A DNA stretch of 64,000 nt from Bacillota bacterium. GTDB taxonomy: Bacteria > Bacillota > Clostridia > Lachnospirales > Lachnospiraceae. The stretch is from positions 186,001 to 250,000 of the forward strand of contig JAEZZO010000002.1 of NCBI GenBank assembly GCA_023418475.1, given 5' to 3'. The notes below the pieces were generated by a model, which saw only the letters and a program-made list of their open reading frames with translations, searched no databases and was not told the DNA's origin. Both the position numbers and the translations under genes were made by a program. This document shows, in pieces, positions 26,603 to 36,964 of the stretch; positions within the stretch are counted from its first letter, which is position 1, and each line of letters opens with the position of its first letter.

Positions 26603-27085
26603 ATGTATTGTCCAAAATGCAAAAAGGAATATTCGCAAGATGATAAGACCTGTCCGGATTGTCAGCTGGAATTAAACAATATTTCCCCATATGAAGGGAA
26701 CGAAGAAGACCTGTTAAAAGCTGTTAAGTTAGATACCGCTTCCAATGAAATAGAAGCCGGACTTATCATGAATTTACTTCTGAATAACCAAATTCCATGC
26801 TATAAGAAAAGCAAGGGTGCCGGAGGATATTTAAATATTTACATGGGATATTCTGTATTTGGGGAGGAAATCTATGTAACTGAAAAAGATTACCAGAGGG
26901 CCAAAGCCTTACTGGATGAATTGAAAGAGGCCCCGGAGGAAGGGGAAGCCCAAGAAGAGGAACCGAATGATACGGCAGTGGATTCTGTACCGTTTTACAG
27001 GAATCCCAGAATTACCGCTCGTATCATCTTAATTCTATTCCTTGCAACTGTAATAATGACTTATCTGTTTCATAAATATTTTTAA
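26603..27085 (+). CDS. Zinc-ribbon, DUF2007-like protein with C-terminal anchor
   Basis: Protein of 160 residues. A zinc ribbon at residues 3-22 (CPKC then CPDC spacing, two CxxC pairs), a central segment (SNEIEAGLIMNLLLNNQIPCYKK, resembling DUF2007 signal-transducing domains), an acidic low-complexity stretch, and a transmembrane helix at the C-terminus (about residues 133-155, IILILFLATVIMTYLF). ATG 26603 has CGGAGGT upstream. No operon partner; function unknown. Confidence 0.75.
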   Translation: MYCPKCKKEYSQDDKTCPDCQLELNNISPYEGNEEDLLKAVKLDTASNEIEAGLIMNLLLNNQIPCYKKSKGAGGYLNIYMGYSVFGEEIYVTEKDYQRAKALLDELKEAPEEGEAQEEEPNDTAVDSVPFYRNPRITARIILILFLATVIMTYLFHKYF

Positions 27086-27181
27086 ATAATATAAAGATAC
27101 CAGATTGTTGCTTAGAGGTGTTTTCGTCTTATTATCGTTAAACTATGACTAGCTTATTTTAATGGTTTCATATACATTATT

Positions 27182-29329
27182 TCAGTCCATTACTTTTATT
27201 TTATAACTTACGAAAATTGTCCGGCTTCCACCTGCATTTCCAAAGCCGATGCATCCATTCTTGTAACATGCAGCTAACTCTTTATTAATAAGACACTTAT
27301 CCTCTATGAATACCTCAATGTGATTATCTATTGTCCTTATTCTAAGACAATAGCTTACACCGAGTTCCCAATGATAATCGGCTTCTTCTAAAATCTGATA
27401 TTCTCCCTCCTTCTTATATAGCCGGATGGTTTGGTTTTCAGCTAATCCAACTGCAAGGCATCTTTGTCCTCCCTGCACCCGAACTAATATATTGTGTCTT
27501 GTTCCTTTTATCGGAATTAATTCTGTAATCAGTTCATAGTTCTTCCAATAAAGATTACCGGTATAACATTCCGCCGGCTTACCACTTCCGCTGATGGAAA
27601 CCCCTTGATCTTCTATCCGAAGCATTCCTCTGAGATAGCTAAAATGTGCCGGCTGAATATGCTGATAATTCCATTTCTCAAGTGGCAGATTCCCTAATAT
27701 CATTTCATAATCTGCCTGGTGAAATACCTCAAGTTCATCCAGATATATTGTTTGGCTATACTGGGCTTCCTTCTTGTCTCCTTCTATAAAATTAATATAA
27801 AAGCCAACTTCTTCCATAATCTGCGTATATCCTGCTGGAATTCGAAATTCAACCACCTCCCACTTAACAGACAAAAAATGTGCCTGCTCCAAAAGATAAT
27901 TATATTCTCCATTTACTCTGTCCTTATAATATGGTATCAGTTTGATGCGATTTGGCTTCCAGTCATATTCTTTCACCTTCAGACAAGCTCTGATTTTATC
28001 CCCCGGATAGATGGTTGGCGAAAAATCCGGATCGTAACGGCTGTCATCAAAATCCTCCGGCCGGTAATACGGTTTATAAAATAAATAAAATGAATCTCCG
28101 TTTTCTGTCCATGGTGCTACAATTTTGAGAGAATGTTCGCCCTGATAGGCTTCTTCTCTTGTATTTGACAGAAGAATCTTTTTTCCCTCCCTGCTTCTGA
28201 CGCGCATACTATGGGTTGCCGTTGGAAATTCAAAATGAAAATAGGAACCCTCTTCCTTTTCAAATACTTTACTCCAAATATGGCTGACTTCTAAATTATA
28301 AATATGTGCGGTAATTTTCGCACAGTATGCAGCAATCTGAGACACTGTTTGGATGTTGAGAAATCCAATCGAGCAGGAAGCACAGATAAAATCATTAACC
28401 TGAGGAATCCATTTATTCTCTATTGCTTCTATCCCTTTACATACGCCCAAAATAGTACCCACATTACCTACATTGCAATCCGTATCCCAGCCACACATAT
28501 TGGCAATATTAATTGTCAATCCATACTTTCCCTTTCCATGAAGCATTGCCAAAACTACAACTGCAGCATTAGGTATTATATGGCAGCTGCCTTCGTAATG
28601 CTGGTATCCAAAGTGTTCTTTCACATAGAGAAAGCTTTTTTCCCAGTCATCACCATTTTGTTTGCAGATGGAAATTACCTGCTCGGCCATTCTGGCGTAT
28701 TCACTTTCCTTCGGGATCATAGACAAGCCTACTGCTATAATTGTATCTATATCATCTGTTAAAAAAGCCTGCGAAATGCAGGCCGCTATAAATCTTGCTC
28801 CGTAAATACCATTCCGGTCGTGTGTCACCGATGCCATTTTCCCTGCTATTGCAGCTGCTTCCTCCGGTCTTCCCGGATATACAAGTCCCCAGCAGTCTGC
28901 AAAAATCTGCCCTCCAATCTGCTCTGCCGTCGCACTTCCGTTTTGAGCAATGGAACCACTTTCTGGCGCCGGAATTCCTGCCATCAAATTTTCATAAGCC
29001 GTATGCTCGGTCGAAACTCCATATCCGCCCCACCAGAAAAAGCCATGCCCGTCTCCCACATAATTTAGCATATTATCGGCTAATTCCTGCTCCGTTATCG
29101 CTTGATCCATGTGATAATGATCCAATGCCCGAAGATAAAATAAGGGTCCATTGATATCATCATCCGCGCAGAAGTTTTTAAAAGTAACTGGATAACAGTC
29201 TATTTTCCCAAAGCTATCTTTAATTCTTTCATATGACCAGCCTTCAATATTAGCACCATGAATAACCCCGATTACCTTACCCATCCAGCCGCCATACAGT
29301 TTATTATAATACCCTTCATCGAATATCAT
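27182..29329 (-). CDS. ADP-ribosylglycohydrolase-family protein with C-terminal accessory domains
   Basis: Protein of 715 residues. Residues about 1-330 form an ADP-ribosylglycohydrolase (DraG) fold: NFCADDDINGPL near residue 55 supplies metal-binding Asp residues, and GWDTDCNVGNVG near 280 the second metal site. The remainder has beta-rich segments resembling carbohydrate-binding or concanavalin-like modules, so the enzyme likely acts on a glycoside or ribosyl-linked compound. No signal peptide is seen, so cytoplasmic. It is the last gene of the LplABC-type importer cluster, 90 bases after the second permease; a catabolic role for the imported compound is the simplest reading. Confidence 0.85.
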   Translation of the reverse strand: MIFDEGYYNKLYGGWMGKVIGVIHGANIEGWSYERIKDSFGKIDCYPVTFKNFCADDDINGPLFYLRALDHYHMDQAITEQELADNMLNYVGDGHGFFWWGGYGVSTEHTAYENLMAGIPAPESGSIAQNGSATAEQIGGQIFADCWGLVYPGRPEEAAAIAGKMASVTHDRNGIYGARFIAACISQAFLTDDIDTIIAVGLSMIPKESEYARMAEQVISICKQNGDDWEKSFLYVKEHFGYQHYEGSCHIIPNAAVVVLAMLHGKGKYGLTINIANMCGWDTDCNVGNVGTILGVCKGIEAIENKWIPQVNDFICASCSIGFLNIQTVSQIAAYCAKITAHIYNLEVSHIWSKVFEKEEGSYFHFEFPTATHSMRVRSREGKKILLSNTREEAYQGEHSLKIVAPWTENGDSFYLFYKPYYRPEDFDDSRYDPDFSPTIYPGDKIRACLKVKEYDWKPNRIKLIPYYKDRVNGEYNYLLEQAHFLSVKWEVVEFRIPAGYTQIMEEVGFYINFIEGDKKEAQYSQTIYLDELEVFHQADYEMILGNLPLEKWNYQHIQPAHFSYLRGMLRIEDQGVSISGSGKPAECYTGNLYWKNYELITELIPIKGTRHNILVRVQGGQRCLAVGLAENQTIRLYKKEGEYQILEEADYHWELGVSYCLRIRTIDNHIEVFIEDKCLINKELAACYKNGCIGFGNAGGSRTIFVSYKIKVMD

Positions 29330-29418
29330 ATTGCTTCCTCATCCTGATCGGATTCCTTTCCTCTATAGGATTAATTTAATAGGATTTGAGTGTCAAAAAC
29401 CTAAAAATGATTCTTTCT

Positions 29419-30306
29419 TTATCCCTTTACGGCTCCAATAATAATACCTTTAATAAAATACCTCTGAAAGAACGGATACACAATTAAAATGGGCACTGCT
29501 CCCATAACAGCAATTGCCATTTTAATCCCGGTGGAAGGTAAAACAATATTTTGATTGATAGCGGCACTGCTTTGTGTATTAGAAACCAGAAATTGAACAT
29601 CCATAAGCATTTTATTTAGAAGTGTCTGAATACTAAGCATGGTGTCTTTATTAATATAATAAAGACCATTCATCCAGTCATTCCAATACGCTAACCCAAC
29701 CAGAAGGGTAACTGTTGCCACAATGGGTACAGACATGGGCAGTACAATTCTTGTTAATATATATAGTTCACCAGCTCCATCCATCTTTGCCGCTTCTAAA
29801 ACAGCATCCGGAATACTATTGCAAAAATATGTTCTCATCATAATAACATAAAATGCACTCATCATTAAACCCGGTAGCAGATATGCATACCATGTATTCT
29901 TAATATGAAAGGTCTGTGTCCACATAATATAGGATGGCACCAACCCTCCATTAAACAGCATGGTAAAAAATATAAAGAAAGAAAAAATCTGCCGCCCCGG
30001 TAAGTCCTTTCTGGACAACGGATAGGCAAAGAGAACGGTTAAAAATAAATTTGCAAGCGTTCCCGCTATTGTTACACCGGCCGATATAGTATATCCCTTT
30101 ATAATGCTTGTAGAATCCACTAATAAATATTTATATGCATCCAAGGAAATCTTGGCAGGAAAAAAGCTATATCCATTCCTGGTTAATGTTAATTCATCCG
30201 TAAAGGAAGAAATAATCAGCAACAAAAAGGGAAGCAGACAAAAAAGTGCTAATGTCATCAATACTATATTTGCCAATATTTGAAAACCTTTTCTTTTTTC
30301 AACCAT
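29419..30306 (-). CDS. Carbohydrate ABC transporter permease (LplC-like)
   Basis: Membrane protein of 295 residues with six predicted helices and the permease EAA-type motif AAKMDGAGELYILTRIVLPMSVPIVATV near residue 190, as in CUT1 family inner-membrane components. Partner of the LplB-like permease and the lipoprotein; forms a heterodimer with it. No ATPase gene is in the cluster, so a shared MsmX-like ATPase elsewhere is expected (known for this family). Confidence 0.92.
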   Translation of the reverse strand: MVEKRKGFQILANIVLMTLALFCLLPFLLLIISSFTDELTLTRNGYSFFPAKISLDAYKYLLVDSTSIIKGYTISAGVTIAGTLANLFLTVLFAYPLSRKDLPGRQIFSFFIFFTMLFNGGLVPSYIMWTQTFHIKNTWYAYLLPGLMMSAFYVIMMRTYFCNSIPDAVLEAAKMDGAGELYILTRIVLPMSVPIVATVTLLVGLAYWNDWMNGLYYINKDTMLSIQTLLNKMLMDVQFLVSNTQSSAAINQNIVLPSTGIKMAIAVMGAVPILIVYPFFQRYFIKGIIIGAVKG

Positions 30307-30321
30307 TTTATCTTATCTCCT

Positions 30322-31251
30322 TTAGAATAATGCATTTTCTTCACTAACTTTCTTTACAATTAAGTTAGCCGTCAAAACCAGTAGGAAGCCTACAATGGAC
30401 TGAAAAAATCCCGCGGCAGAAGCCATACTTACGTTATTTAATGTTATCAGGCCACGATATACATAGGTATCAATTGTATTAGTAGCATCAATTAACAATC
30501 CGCTATTCATTGGTACCTGATAGAATAATCCAAAGTCCGAGTAAAAAATACGTCCGATCGACATAAGCGTCAGAATAATAATCGTCGGTTTTAAAAATGG
30601 TAAAGTAATATGCCTGATCTGCCGCCATTTTGAAGCACCATCAATAGCTGCTGCCTCAAAATATCCCTTATCAACTGAAACCAGAGCTGCAAAGTAAATA
30701 ATACTGGTGTATCCAAACCCCTTCCATAAGTGAACCAGGACCAGGATAACGGGCCAATATTGCGGCGAGGAATACCACGAAATCGCGTTCAGCCCAAGAG
30801 GCTTCAAAATACTATTATTAATAAAGCCTGTGTCGGTATTTAAGAACGCATACACTAAGTAGCTGACAACTACCATTGATATCAAGAAAGGAATTAGGAT
30901 TATTGTCTGATAGAATTTCTTTAGCATAACTCTTCTGATTTCATTGAGCAAAATTGCAACTGTAATAGCAAGTACCGTACCCAAAAGAATAAATACGGCA
31001 TTATAGCATAAGGTGTTTCTGGTAATCACAAAAGCATCCTTGGTGGTAAACAGGAATTCAAAATTTTTAAAACCAACAAATTTACTTCCAGTAATTCCTT
31101 TTGCATAATTATATTTTTTAAAGGCGATTCGCAAACCCAGCATCGGAATGTAGTTATTAATAATTACATAGATTATTCCCGGTAACATCATAAAATATAG
31201 TGGAATAAACTGCTTAATCTTTCTTCGCTTTTTATTTGTTTTCCGTTTCAT
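30322..31251 (-). CDS. Carbohydrate ABC transporter permease (LplB-like)
   Basis: Membrane protein of 309 residues, six predicted helices, EAA-type loop AAAIDGASKWRQIRHITLPFLKPTIIIL near residue 200. Start placed at ATG 31251 because GGAGG precedes it at 8 bases; the longer frame upstream lacks a site. It is 15 bases from the LplC-like gene and follows the lipoprotein gene, giving one operon. Confidence 0.92.
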   Translation of the reverse strand: MKRKTNKKRRKIKQFIPLYFMMLPGIIYVIINNYIPMLGLRIAFKKYNYAKGITGSKFVGFKNFEFLFTTKDAFVITRNTLCYNAVFILLGTVLAITVAILLNEIRRVMLKKFYQTIILIPFLISMVVVSYLVYAFLNTDTGFINNSILKPLGLNAISWYSSPQYWPVILVLVHLWKGFGYTSIIYFAALVSVDKGYFEAAAIDGASKWRQIRHITLPFLKPTIIILTLMSIGRIFYSDFGLFYQVPMNSGLLIDATNTIDTYVYRGLITLNNVSMASAAGFFQSIVGFLLVLTANLIVKKVSEENALF

Positions 31252-31333
31252 TACAAATCCTCCGGTATAATAAATGGAGGGGGAGTTTTTCCTGCATAAC
31301 ATTACACAATCTTCTCCCCCTGTTATTTATTAT

Positions 31334-32896
31334 TTATTTCTTATTAGCAGTTATCCATGCATCCAATTGCTTCTGCTTTTCCTGGATAATTCTATCCACA
31401 CCTGCATCCTTTAACTCTTTAATAAATTGTGGCAGTGCAACCTCAGGATCTACAGATCCGCAATCAAGTGCATTTGCATATTTATTTCTTACATTATTAC
31501 ATGCTGTAACCTCATTAATTACATTTTCATTATTCCATCCAAATCCCTTCGCAGGAGAAACAATAGCTGTTTTATTAAATTCAGTGGTCTCATCCCAAAG
31601 TGACAGAGGCGCTCCTTCCCATACAGGAGTAATCATTTCGTTCAGCCATGCCCATGGATAACTGGGATATCCGGTATTGCTTCCGTCCACACCATCCGGA
31701 TAATTTACCATTGTCTTATCACTGTTTACATATTTATAATGCTTTCCTTCTACACCATTTACTAAAATATTCTGTAATTCCGGATTTGTATAGATCTCAT
31801 TCATAACCTGAACCGCTCTTTCCGGTTTCTCGCTGTTTTGAGCAACAAACCACAAAATATCCAGCCGGGTTGTAGTCGTATAAGCATCTGTCATTTGCAG
31901 TACTACCATTTCCTTGCCGGTAGCTTTCTGCTGTTCTGCGGCTATTCCCGGTTTTACATTACAAAAACGTCCGAATGCTTTTCCGGAGTTAACCATAGTT
32001 GCCCACGCTTCTGTATTTGATGCTGCATCTGGCATAATCAGTCCTTTTTTTGACCATTCATATCTTCTCTTGGCAATATCACGGTATTGATCTGTTTCAT
32101 ACCAATCAACTACCTTTGTATTATCCGCATTCGTACAATCCTCTAAAACACCAAAATCATATCCTAAATCATCCGAGGTAGTCATCGTATTCATTGATCC
32201 GCCATTCGATATAACAGGATACATGTCCGGATACTTCTCTTTTACTGCCTGTAAAAGCGGAACCAATTCCTCTTCTGTTTTAATGCTGGAATAATCAATT
32301 CCCACTTCATCCGCAATTGATTTTACAAAGGTAAATCCCCATGCAACAGCTTTTTCTTTATTTGCAGGAACTGCATAAATTCCGTTATTTACGGTTGTAC
32401 AGGCCCAGTCTTCTTTACTGATCTGCGCTTTCATCTCCGGTGCATATTCATCTAAGTATTGTCCGATTTCTACAATCTGCCCATTACTTACAGCAGAAGC
32501 AAAAATATCACGGTTATTATACAGAAGATCCAGTTTCTCTCCTGAGGAAAACATAAGATTGACTTCCTGTGCATAGGTTCCAAATCCCACACGTACAATT
32601 TCAAGTGTTGTATTAAACTTTTTCTTTAAGATATCCGTAGCTAATGCAGACACCGCTTCACAATCTTCGGTTACCGCTGTTCCGGGAAGCATCAGCTTAA
32701 CGGTATAAGGTTCCTGTTTGCTATAATCTTTCCCCTCCGACGCGGCATCTTCCATTTTTGAAGAATTTCCTTCTGACTTTTCAGCTGTTGCAGAATTCGT
32801 TTCCTTCTCGCTCGGTTTACTCTCTGTTTTAGCACATCCTGTCAGTAATGTACCAAGCATTGTAATGATAAGTAAACATGTTACTAATTTTTTCAT
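31334..32896 (-). CDS. Extracellular solute-binding lipoprotein, LplA-like
   Basis: Protein of 520 residues. A lipoprotein signal (MKKLVTCLLIITMLGTLLTGCAK, lipobox LLTGC, Cys about residue 21) is followed by a Ser/Glu-rich linker and a type I/II solute-binding fold. LplA-type proteins bind sugars or glycosides. First gene of the uptake operon, controlled by the YesMN pair upstream. Promoter-like TATAAT at about 32952-32957 precedes the AAGGAGG ribosome site. Confidence 0.92.
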   Translation of the reverse strand: MKKLVTCLLIITMLGTLLTGCAKTESKPSEKETNSATAEKSEGNSSKMEDAASEGKDYSKQEPYTVKLMLPGTAVTEDCEAVSALATDILKKKFNTTLEIVRVGFGTYAQEVNLMFSSGEKLDLLYNNRDIFASAVSNGQIVEIGQYLDEYAPEMKAQISKEDWACTTVNNGIYAVPANKEKAVAWGFTFVKSIADEVGIDYSSIKTEEELVPLLQAVKEKYPDMYPVISNGGSMNTMTTSDDLGYDFGVLEDCTNADNTKVVDWYETDQYRDIAKRRYEWSKKGLIMPDAASNTEAWATMVNSGKAFGRFCNVKPGIAAEQQKATGKEMVVLQMTDAYTTTTRLDILWFVAQNSEKPERAVQVMNEIYTNPELQNILVNGVEGKHYKYVNSDKTMVNYPDGVDGSNTGYPSYPWAWLNEMITPVWEGAPLSLWDETTEFNKTAIVSPAKGFGWNNENVINEVTACNNVRNKYANALDCGSVDPEVALPQFIKELKDAGVDRIIQEKQKQLDAWITANKK

Positions 32897-32995
32897 ATTC
32901 TATTCCTCCTCCTTCTTTATCCGGTAAGCTACTTCGCTTACCTGTAACTAAATTATATCGAATTAGATCTCCTGCATACTACCCGTATCATGACA

Positions 32996-33034
32996 AAAAG
33001 TATTCAAATCATGACCAATGATCTGAATACTTTG
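32996..33034 (-). terminator. Terminator after YesN-type regulator
   Basis: Stem AAAGTATTCA-ATCAT paired with ATGAT-TGAATACTTT with a short loop and T-run on the minus strand. It separates the response regulator transcript from the LplA promoter, so the uptake operon has its own promoter. Confidence 0.7.
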
Positions 33035-33141
33035 TACTTACTTATAATGATTTTAAATCACCAATTAGATTTCGTTATTAAGTTGAACACAGCTGCCATC
33101 AGCTTTTGCAATGATTGCTTCCTTTTGATATTGAAATAATA

Positions 33142-34707
33142 TTATCTTATTTCACTCGGGGATACTCCAAATATACGTTTAAAGGACTGTGCGAAATGCG
33201 AAAAATTACTATATCCGACTTTCGAAGCAATGATACTGATAGAAAAATTGGTTGTTTCGAGTAGGAGCTTTGCAATGTTCATCTTCTCCTTCAAAATATA
33301 GTCTGATATTGTAATCCCCTTTTCCTTCTTGAACAGTCTGGATAAGTACTCCGGATTAAGATAGGCCGCCTCTGCAATATCTTTCCTAGTTATATTCTTT
33401 TGGATATTCTTATGAATATAGTCCATAATATCATTCATTCGGGATAAGCTGACATCTTCCTGTTTTTCCATACTCTTCAAATAATTCACCGTAAATAAAA
33501 TCATACTTTTCATACGTGCCACGGACGAGTAAGAATTCATTAATGCTTCATAATTATAATCGTACTCTACCTCTAAATAGAGATTGCTTTTTAAGTTTAC
33601 GCAGCCCTTTATTCTATCCAGGAATAAATAGATATAATCCTGATGGAATTTACGCAAGATCTCCTCATTCATCCTGCCTGACTGCGTCATACGGTCCAGA
33701 TATTGATATGCCTCCTTTTTCAGCAAATCGAAATATCCATCTTTAATATATTGGGTCCATTTATTACAATCCGGAACAATATATTCATAACCCGTCTCGG
33801 CAGTCTTCTCTGCTTCCAGTATACCATCTCTTTTTATTACATTTTGCCGGCTTCTTTTTATCAGGCTTTTCACTTTAGCAGGCAATTCAGAAAATAACGT
33901 ACTATTCCCTGGATACAAAGCAATTTTACATTGGAACAATTTTTGTGCATTTTGAAGAAATAACAGCATTTTATGTTTTAAATCAAGCATTTCCCGCTGT
34001 TTTTCATAAAGAAGAATAAAGTGCTCATTATCCAGGCAAGCAACAATTACTTTGTCTGTCAGGTTTGCAAGTAATTCATTCCATATATTGTTCATAGAGT
34101 AAAGGAGTAAATTATTCTCCCATTTTTCTCCCTCTCCCTCGAATAATTGGATCATCATTATTTCACAAAGGCTATTTGCTTTCATCGAATAAGATAGAAC
34201 CGATAGATATTGAACAACCTCCTCCACATTGCATTGGAGCTCCAGTAAATAGTCTCTTAGAAGACTGCCGGCTGTCTCTTTTTCCATTTTCTTTAAATCT
34301 AATGCATAATGATAATAATTATTTAATAGAGAATCTAGTTTTAACTGATCAATCGCTTTTAGCAGAGAATCTTCAATTTCTTTATATGTTACCGGCTGGA
34401 GCAAATAATCAAAGCCCTGCAATTGAACGGCTTTCTGTGCATAGTTAAAATCCGAATGTGCCGTAAGAAAGATGCATTTTATATTGTATTTCTGCTTTGT
34501 TACCCATTCATATAGTTCCAGTCCGCTGCCTAATGGCATTTCGATATCACAAAGCAGCAGATCAATTTGATGAGTCTTAATAATATCCTTTGCTTCTACA
34601 ATATTGTAAGCCGTAAATTTTTGATCAATATTGACTTTTTCCCAATTAACCCCGATTAAAATTCCTTCCACTACAGTATGCTGATCATCCACGATTAACA
34701 GATTCAT
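33142..34707 (-). CDS. AraC-type response regulator (YesN-like)
   Basis: Protein of 521 residues. Receiver domain at residues 1-~120 (LLIVDDQHTVVEGIL, phospho-acceptor Asp in LLCDIEMPLGSG, conserved Lys in LLQPV region replaced in part), a central ~270-residue segment typical of YesN proteins, and a C-terminal AraC helix-turn-helix pair (residues about 420-520: KDIAEAAYLNPEYLSRLFKKEKGITISDYI, VGYSNFSHFAQSFKRIFGVSPSEIR). ATG 34707 follows GAGGGGG. It pairs with the kinase upstream and probably activates the Lpl operon. Confidence 0.9.
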   Translation of the reverse strand: MNLLIVDDQHTVVEGILIGVNWEKVNIDQKFTAYNIVEAKDIIKTHQIDLLLCDIEMPLGSGLELYEWVTKQKYNIKCIFLTAHSDFNYAQKAVQLQGFDYLLQPVTYKEIEDSLLKAIDQLKLDSLLNNYYHYALDLKKMEKETAGSLLRDYLLELQCNVEEVVQYLSVLSYSMKANSLCEIMMIQLFEGEGEKWENNLLLYSMNNIWNELLANLTDKVIVACLDNEHFILLYEKQREMLDLKHKMLLFLQNAQKLFQCKIALYPGNSTLFSELPAKVKSLIKRSRQNVIKRDGILEAEKTAETGYEYIVPDCNKWTQYIKDGYFDLLKKEAYQYLDRMTQSGRMNEEILRKFHQDYIYLFLDRIKGCVNLKSNLYLEVEYDYNYEALMNSYSSVARMKSMILFTVNYLKSMEKQEDVSLSRMNDIMDYIHKNIQKNITRKDIAEAAYLNPEYLSRLFKKEKGITISDYILKEKMNIAKLLLETTNFSISIIASKVGYSNFSHFAQSFKRIFGVSPSEIR

Positions 34708-34831
34708 CCTATTCCCCCTCTCTTTATGTATCCCTTTATATATTAGAGTATCAAGCACCTAAAAATGATTTGCCCAATAGAAATGAATATAGATGCATTC
34801 CTATTCATTTCCATAACCTGGATCAGGCTTT

Positions 34832-36538
34832 TTACTCTCGAACCGGTAAAATAATTTCACTATGCGCCCCTTCCGTCAGATTATTACATTGTAAAACTGC
34901 TTCTTCTCCATAGATCAGGAATAATCTTTGACGTATATTTGCAATTCCTACGTTGTTTTCTGTGTACTGGTAAGGTGTTTGCGCATTCAATTGTTCCAGC
35001 ACTTTCTCATTGAAACCATTCCCATTATCTGTAATGATAATATCCAACATATTTTGATCTTCCATTGCCAATTCAAAAATTCGTATTGTTATTTGCAACG
35101 TCTGATTTACTTTTCTTCCATATTTTACGGAGTTCTCAACAAAAGGCTGTATGAGCAGCACCGGGATGATGCAGGCTTTCAAGTGCTCCTCGATTTCTAT
35201 CACACATTCCACATCCTGCTCCAGACTATCCTTTTGCAAGGAAATATAATTGCTTATATGGTTTATCTCATCCTCTATGGTAACTAGGGACATATTGTCT
35301 TTAAAAAAATATCTCATATAGCTGGATATTTGAATAATCATATTCTGTATTTTTTCGTAACGCTTCAGCTCTGCCATACCATAAAGATGCTTTAAGCAAT
35401 TAAGAAAGAAATGCGGTTTCAACTGAAGCTGAAGATACTGTAATTCTGCACGGTTTTTCTGCAATTTCCGCTCAAGGGATTCTATTTTAAGATTTTTTAT
35501 TTCCTGCATCATCTGATTAAAAGTGACATTTACCTCTTGGAATTCCTTGATTTTATAATTGGATTTCACTTTTTCATCAAGATTACCATCTCGTATTTTC
35601 TTCATGGTATGAATTAAGTTTTCCATAGGTCGAAAATAAGACTTTGAAATCATTCCATAACAAACCGGAATTAGCAGCAGCATAAAAAATGATAAAAACA
35701 AAAATAATCTCTGCATCCAATCCATATAGAAAAAATATCCTTTATACGGAATAAAGTAGAAAATGCGTACATGTAATGCATCTGAATATTGGTTAATCAC
35801 CATATATTTAGGTATATTTTGGGTGATATAATATTCACGGCTGAATTTCTCCGGTATAAGATCCTTCGTATTAATCCCTTTCTGACGGGATAGCATATCT
35901 CCCTCTTTTGTTGCATAATAGAGAAAACCTTCTCTCTTCGACCGGCTTACTAATTGATTATTAATTGTAGCTTTTAAATCTACAAATAAAAATGTATATC
36001 CGCCATTGTATCCTAACAGTCGCACTAAAAATCCCTCATTGTTTATTAAGAATGGTTGCCAGCCCTTTGATGCATTTTCTTTCGCATTCATAAGCCATAC
36101 CTGTGTAAGCTGCATCAAACCATCCTTCGTCTTCATAGAATATTTATTTTCCTGGTAAAAAAACCGGTTGATATCATTTTTCTGGGATACTAATAATATG
36201 GCACCAAGATTTCGGTTATTACTTAACATCGTTTTATATTTAACTCCGATTTCATACCCTGACAGAAATCTTGTTAATTCATCAACTTTGTGTATCATAT
36301 TGGCATGGTCATAGTCATTCGCCCAATAATCCGCAATAATCTGACTGACCTTTTTCAAATCATATTCTGTTTGTGACTGGTATAATGTAATTGTTTGCTT
36401 TCCGCTATTGGCCACCCCATTGTAGAGAGCTTTGATGGAATAATAGTTATAAAGCAACAGACAAAAAATCATTGGAAATACAAATATGCCCAGTACAAAA
36501 ACTAGCTGTTTTTTTGCCGATGTCGTCTTAAATCTCAT
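34832..36538 (-). CDS. Sensor histidine kinase (YesM-like)
   Basis: Protein of 568 residues, two transmembrane helices (about residues 10-30 and 275-298) flanking an extracytoplasmic sensor, a HAMP-like segment, and a His_kinase (LytS/YesM) domain with phospho-acceptor His in LQLKPHFFLNCLKHLYGM (residue about 376) and HATPase motifs (LIQPFVENSVKYG, DIIITDNGNGF). It senses an extracellular compound, presumably a sugar, and phosphorylates the YesN-like partner. Confidence 0.92.
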   Translation of the reverse strand: MRFKTTSAKKQLVFVLGIFVFPMIFCLLLYNYYSIKALYNGVANSGKQTITLYQSQTEYDLKKVSQIIADYWANDYDHANMIHKVDELTRFLSGYEIGVKYKTMLSNNRNLGAILLVSQKNDINRFFYQENKYSMKTKDGLMQLTQVWLMNAKENASKGWQPFLINNEGFLVRLLGYNGGYTFLFVDLKATINNQLVSRSKREGFLYYATKEGDMLSRQKGINTKDLIPEKFSREYYITQNIPKYMVINQYSDALHVRIFYFIPYKGYFFYMDWMQRLFLFLSFFMLLLIPVCYGMISKSYFRPMENLIHTMKKIRDGNLDEKVKSNYKIKEFQEVNVTFNQMMQEIKNLKIESLERKLQKNRAELQYLQLQLKPHFFLNCLKHLYGMAELKRYEKIQNMIIQISSYMRYFFKDNMSLVTIEDEINHISNYISLQKDSLEQDVECVIEIEEHLKACIIPVLLIQPFVENSVKYGRKVNQTLQITIRIFELAMEDQNMLDIIITDNGNGFNEKVLEQLNAQTPYQYTENNVGIANIRQRLFLIYGEEAVLQCNNLTEGAHSEIILPVRE

Positions 36539-36964
36539 TATTTTTAACCACTCTTTAAATTTATTTTCTTATTATGTTACAGATATAATGCTGCAAATTG
36601 TAGTATCTGAAAATTGCGTTTTCTGCAAATATATAAATTTGTATTCTAAAAAACTATGCTGCACTATATAAGTCATAATTACACACATTATTGTAGTCCA
36701 GCCATTCTCCATCTCTGTAATCCAGTAACTGCATATATTATCAGTATAAAAAAATATTGCTGAAAATTCCACTCTTTCTATGATATGAGATATCATAATA
36801 ATGACTTTTTATATATCAACTATGATTATCTTTCTAATCTCTATTGACCTCTTTAGCATATTCTGCTAGTTTTTGCGTATACCTTAAACACTCGTATTTG
36901 AAAAATATTTGCGCTGCGCACACAAGCTTATGATCTTGCAAGACAGCACAGAAACGAGGTAAAA
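36539..36964. other. Divergent intergenic region, no gene seen
   Basis: AT-rich 426-base gap between the minus-strand kinase and the plus-strand second glycohydrolase. It must hold both promoters. The end reads ACGAGGTAAAA before the glycohydrolase ATG. I see no RNA gene or strong dyad. Confidence 0.45.
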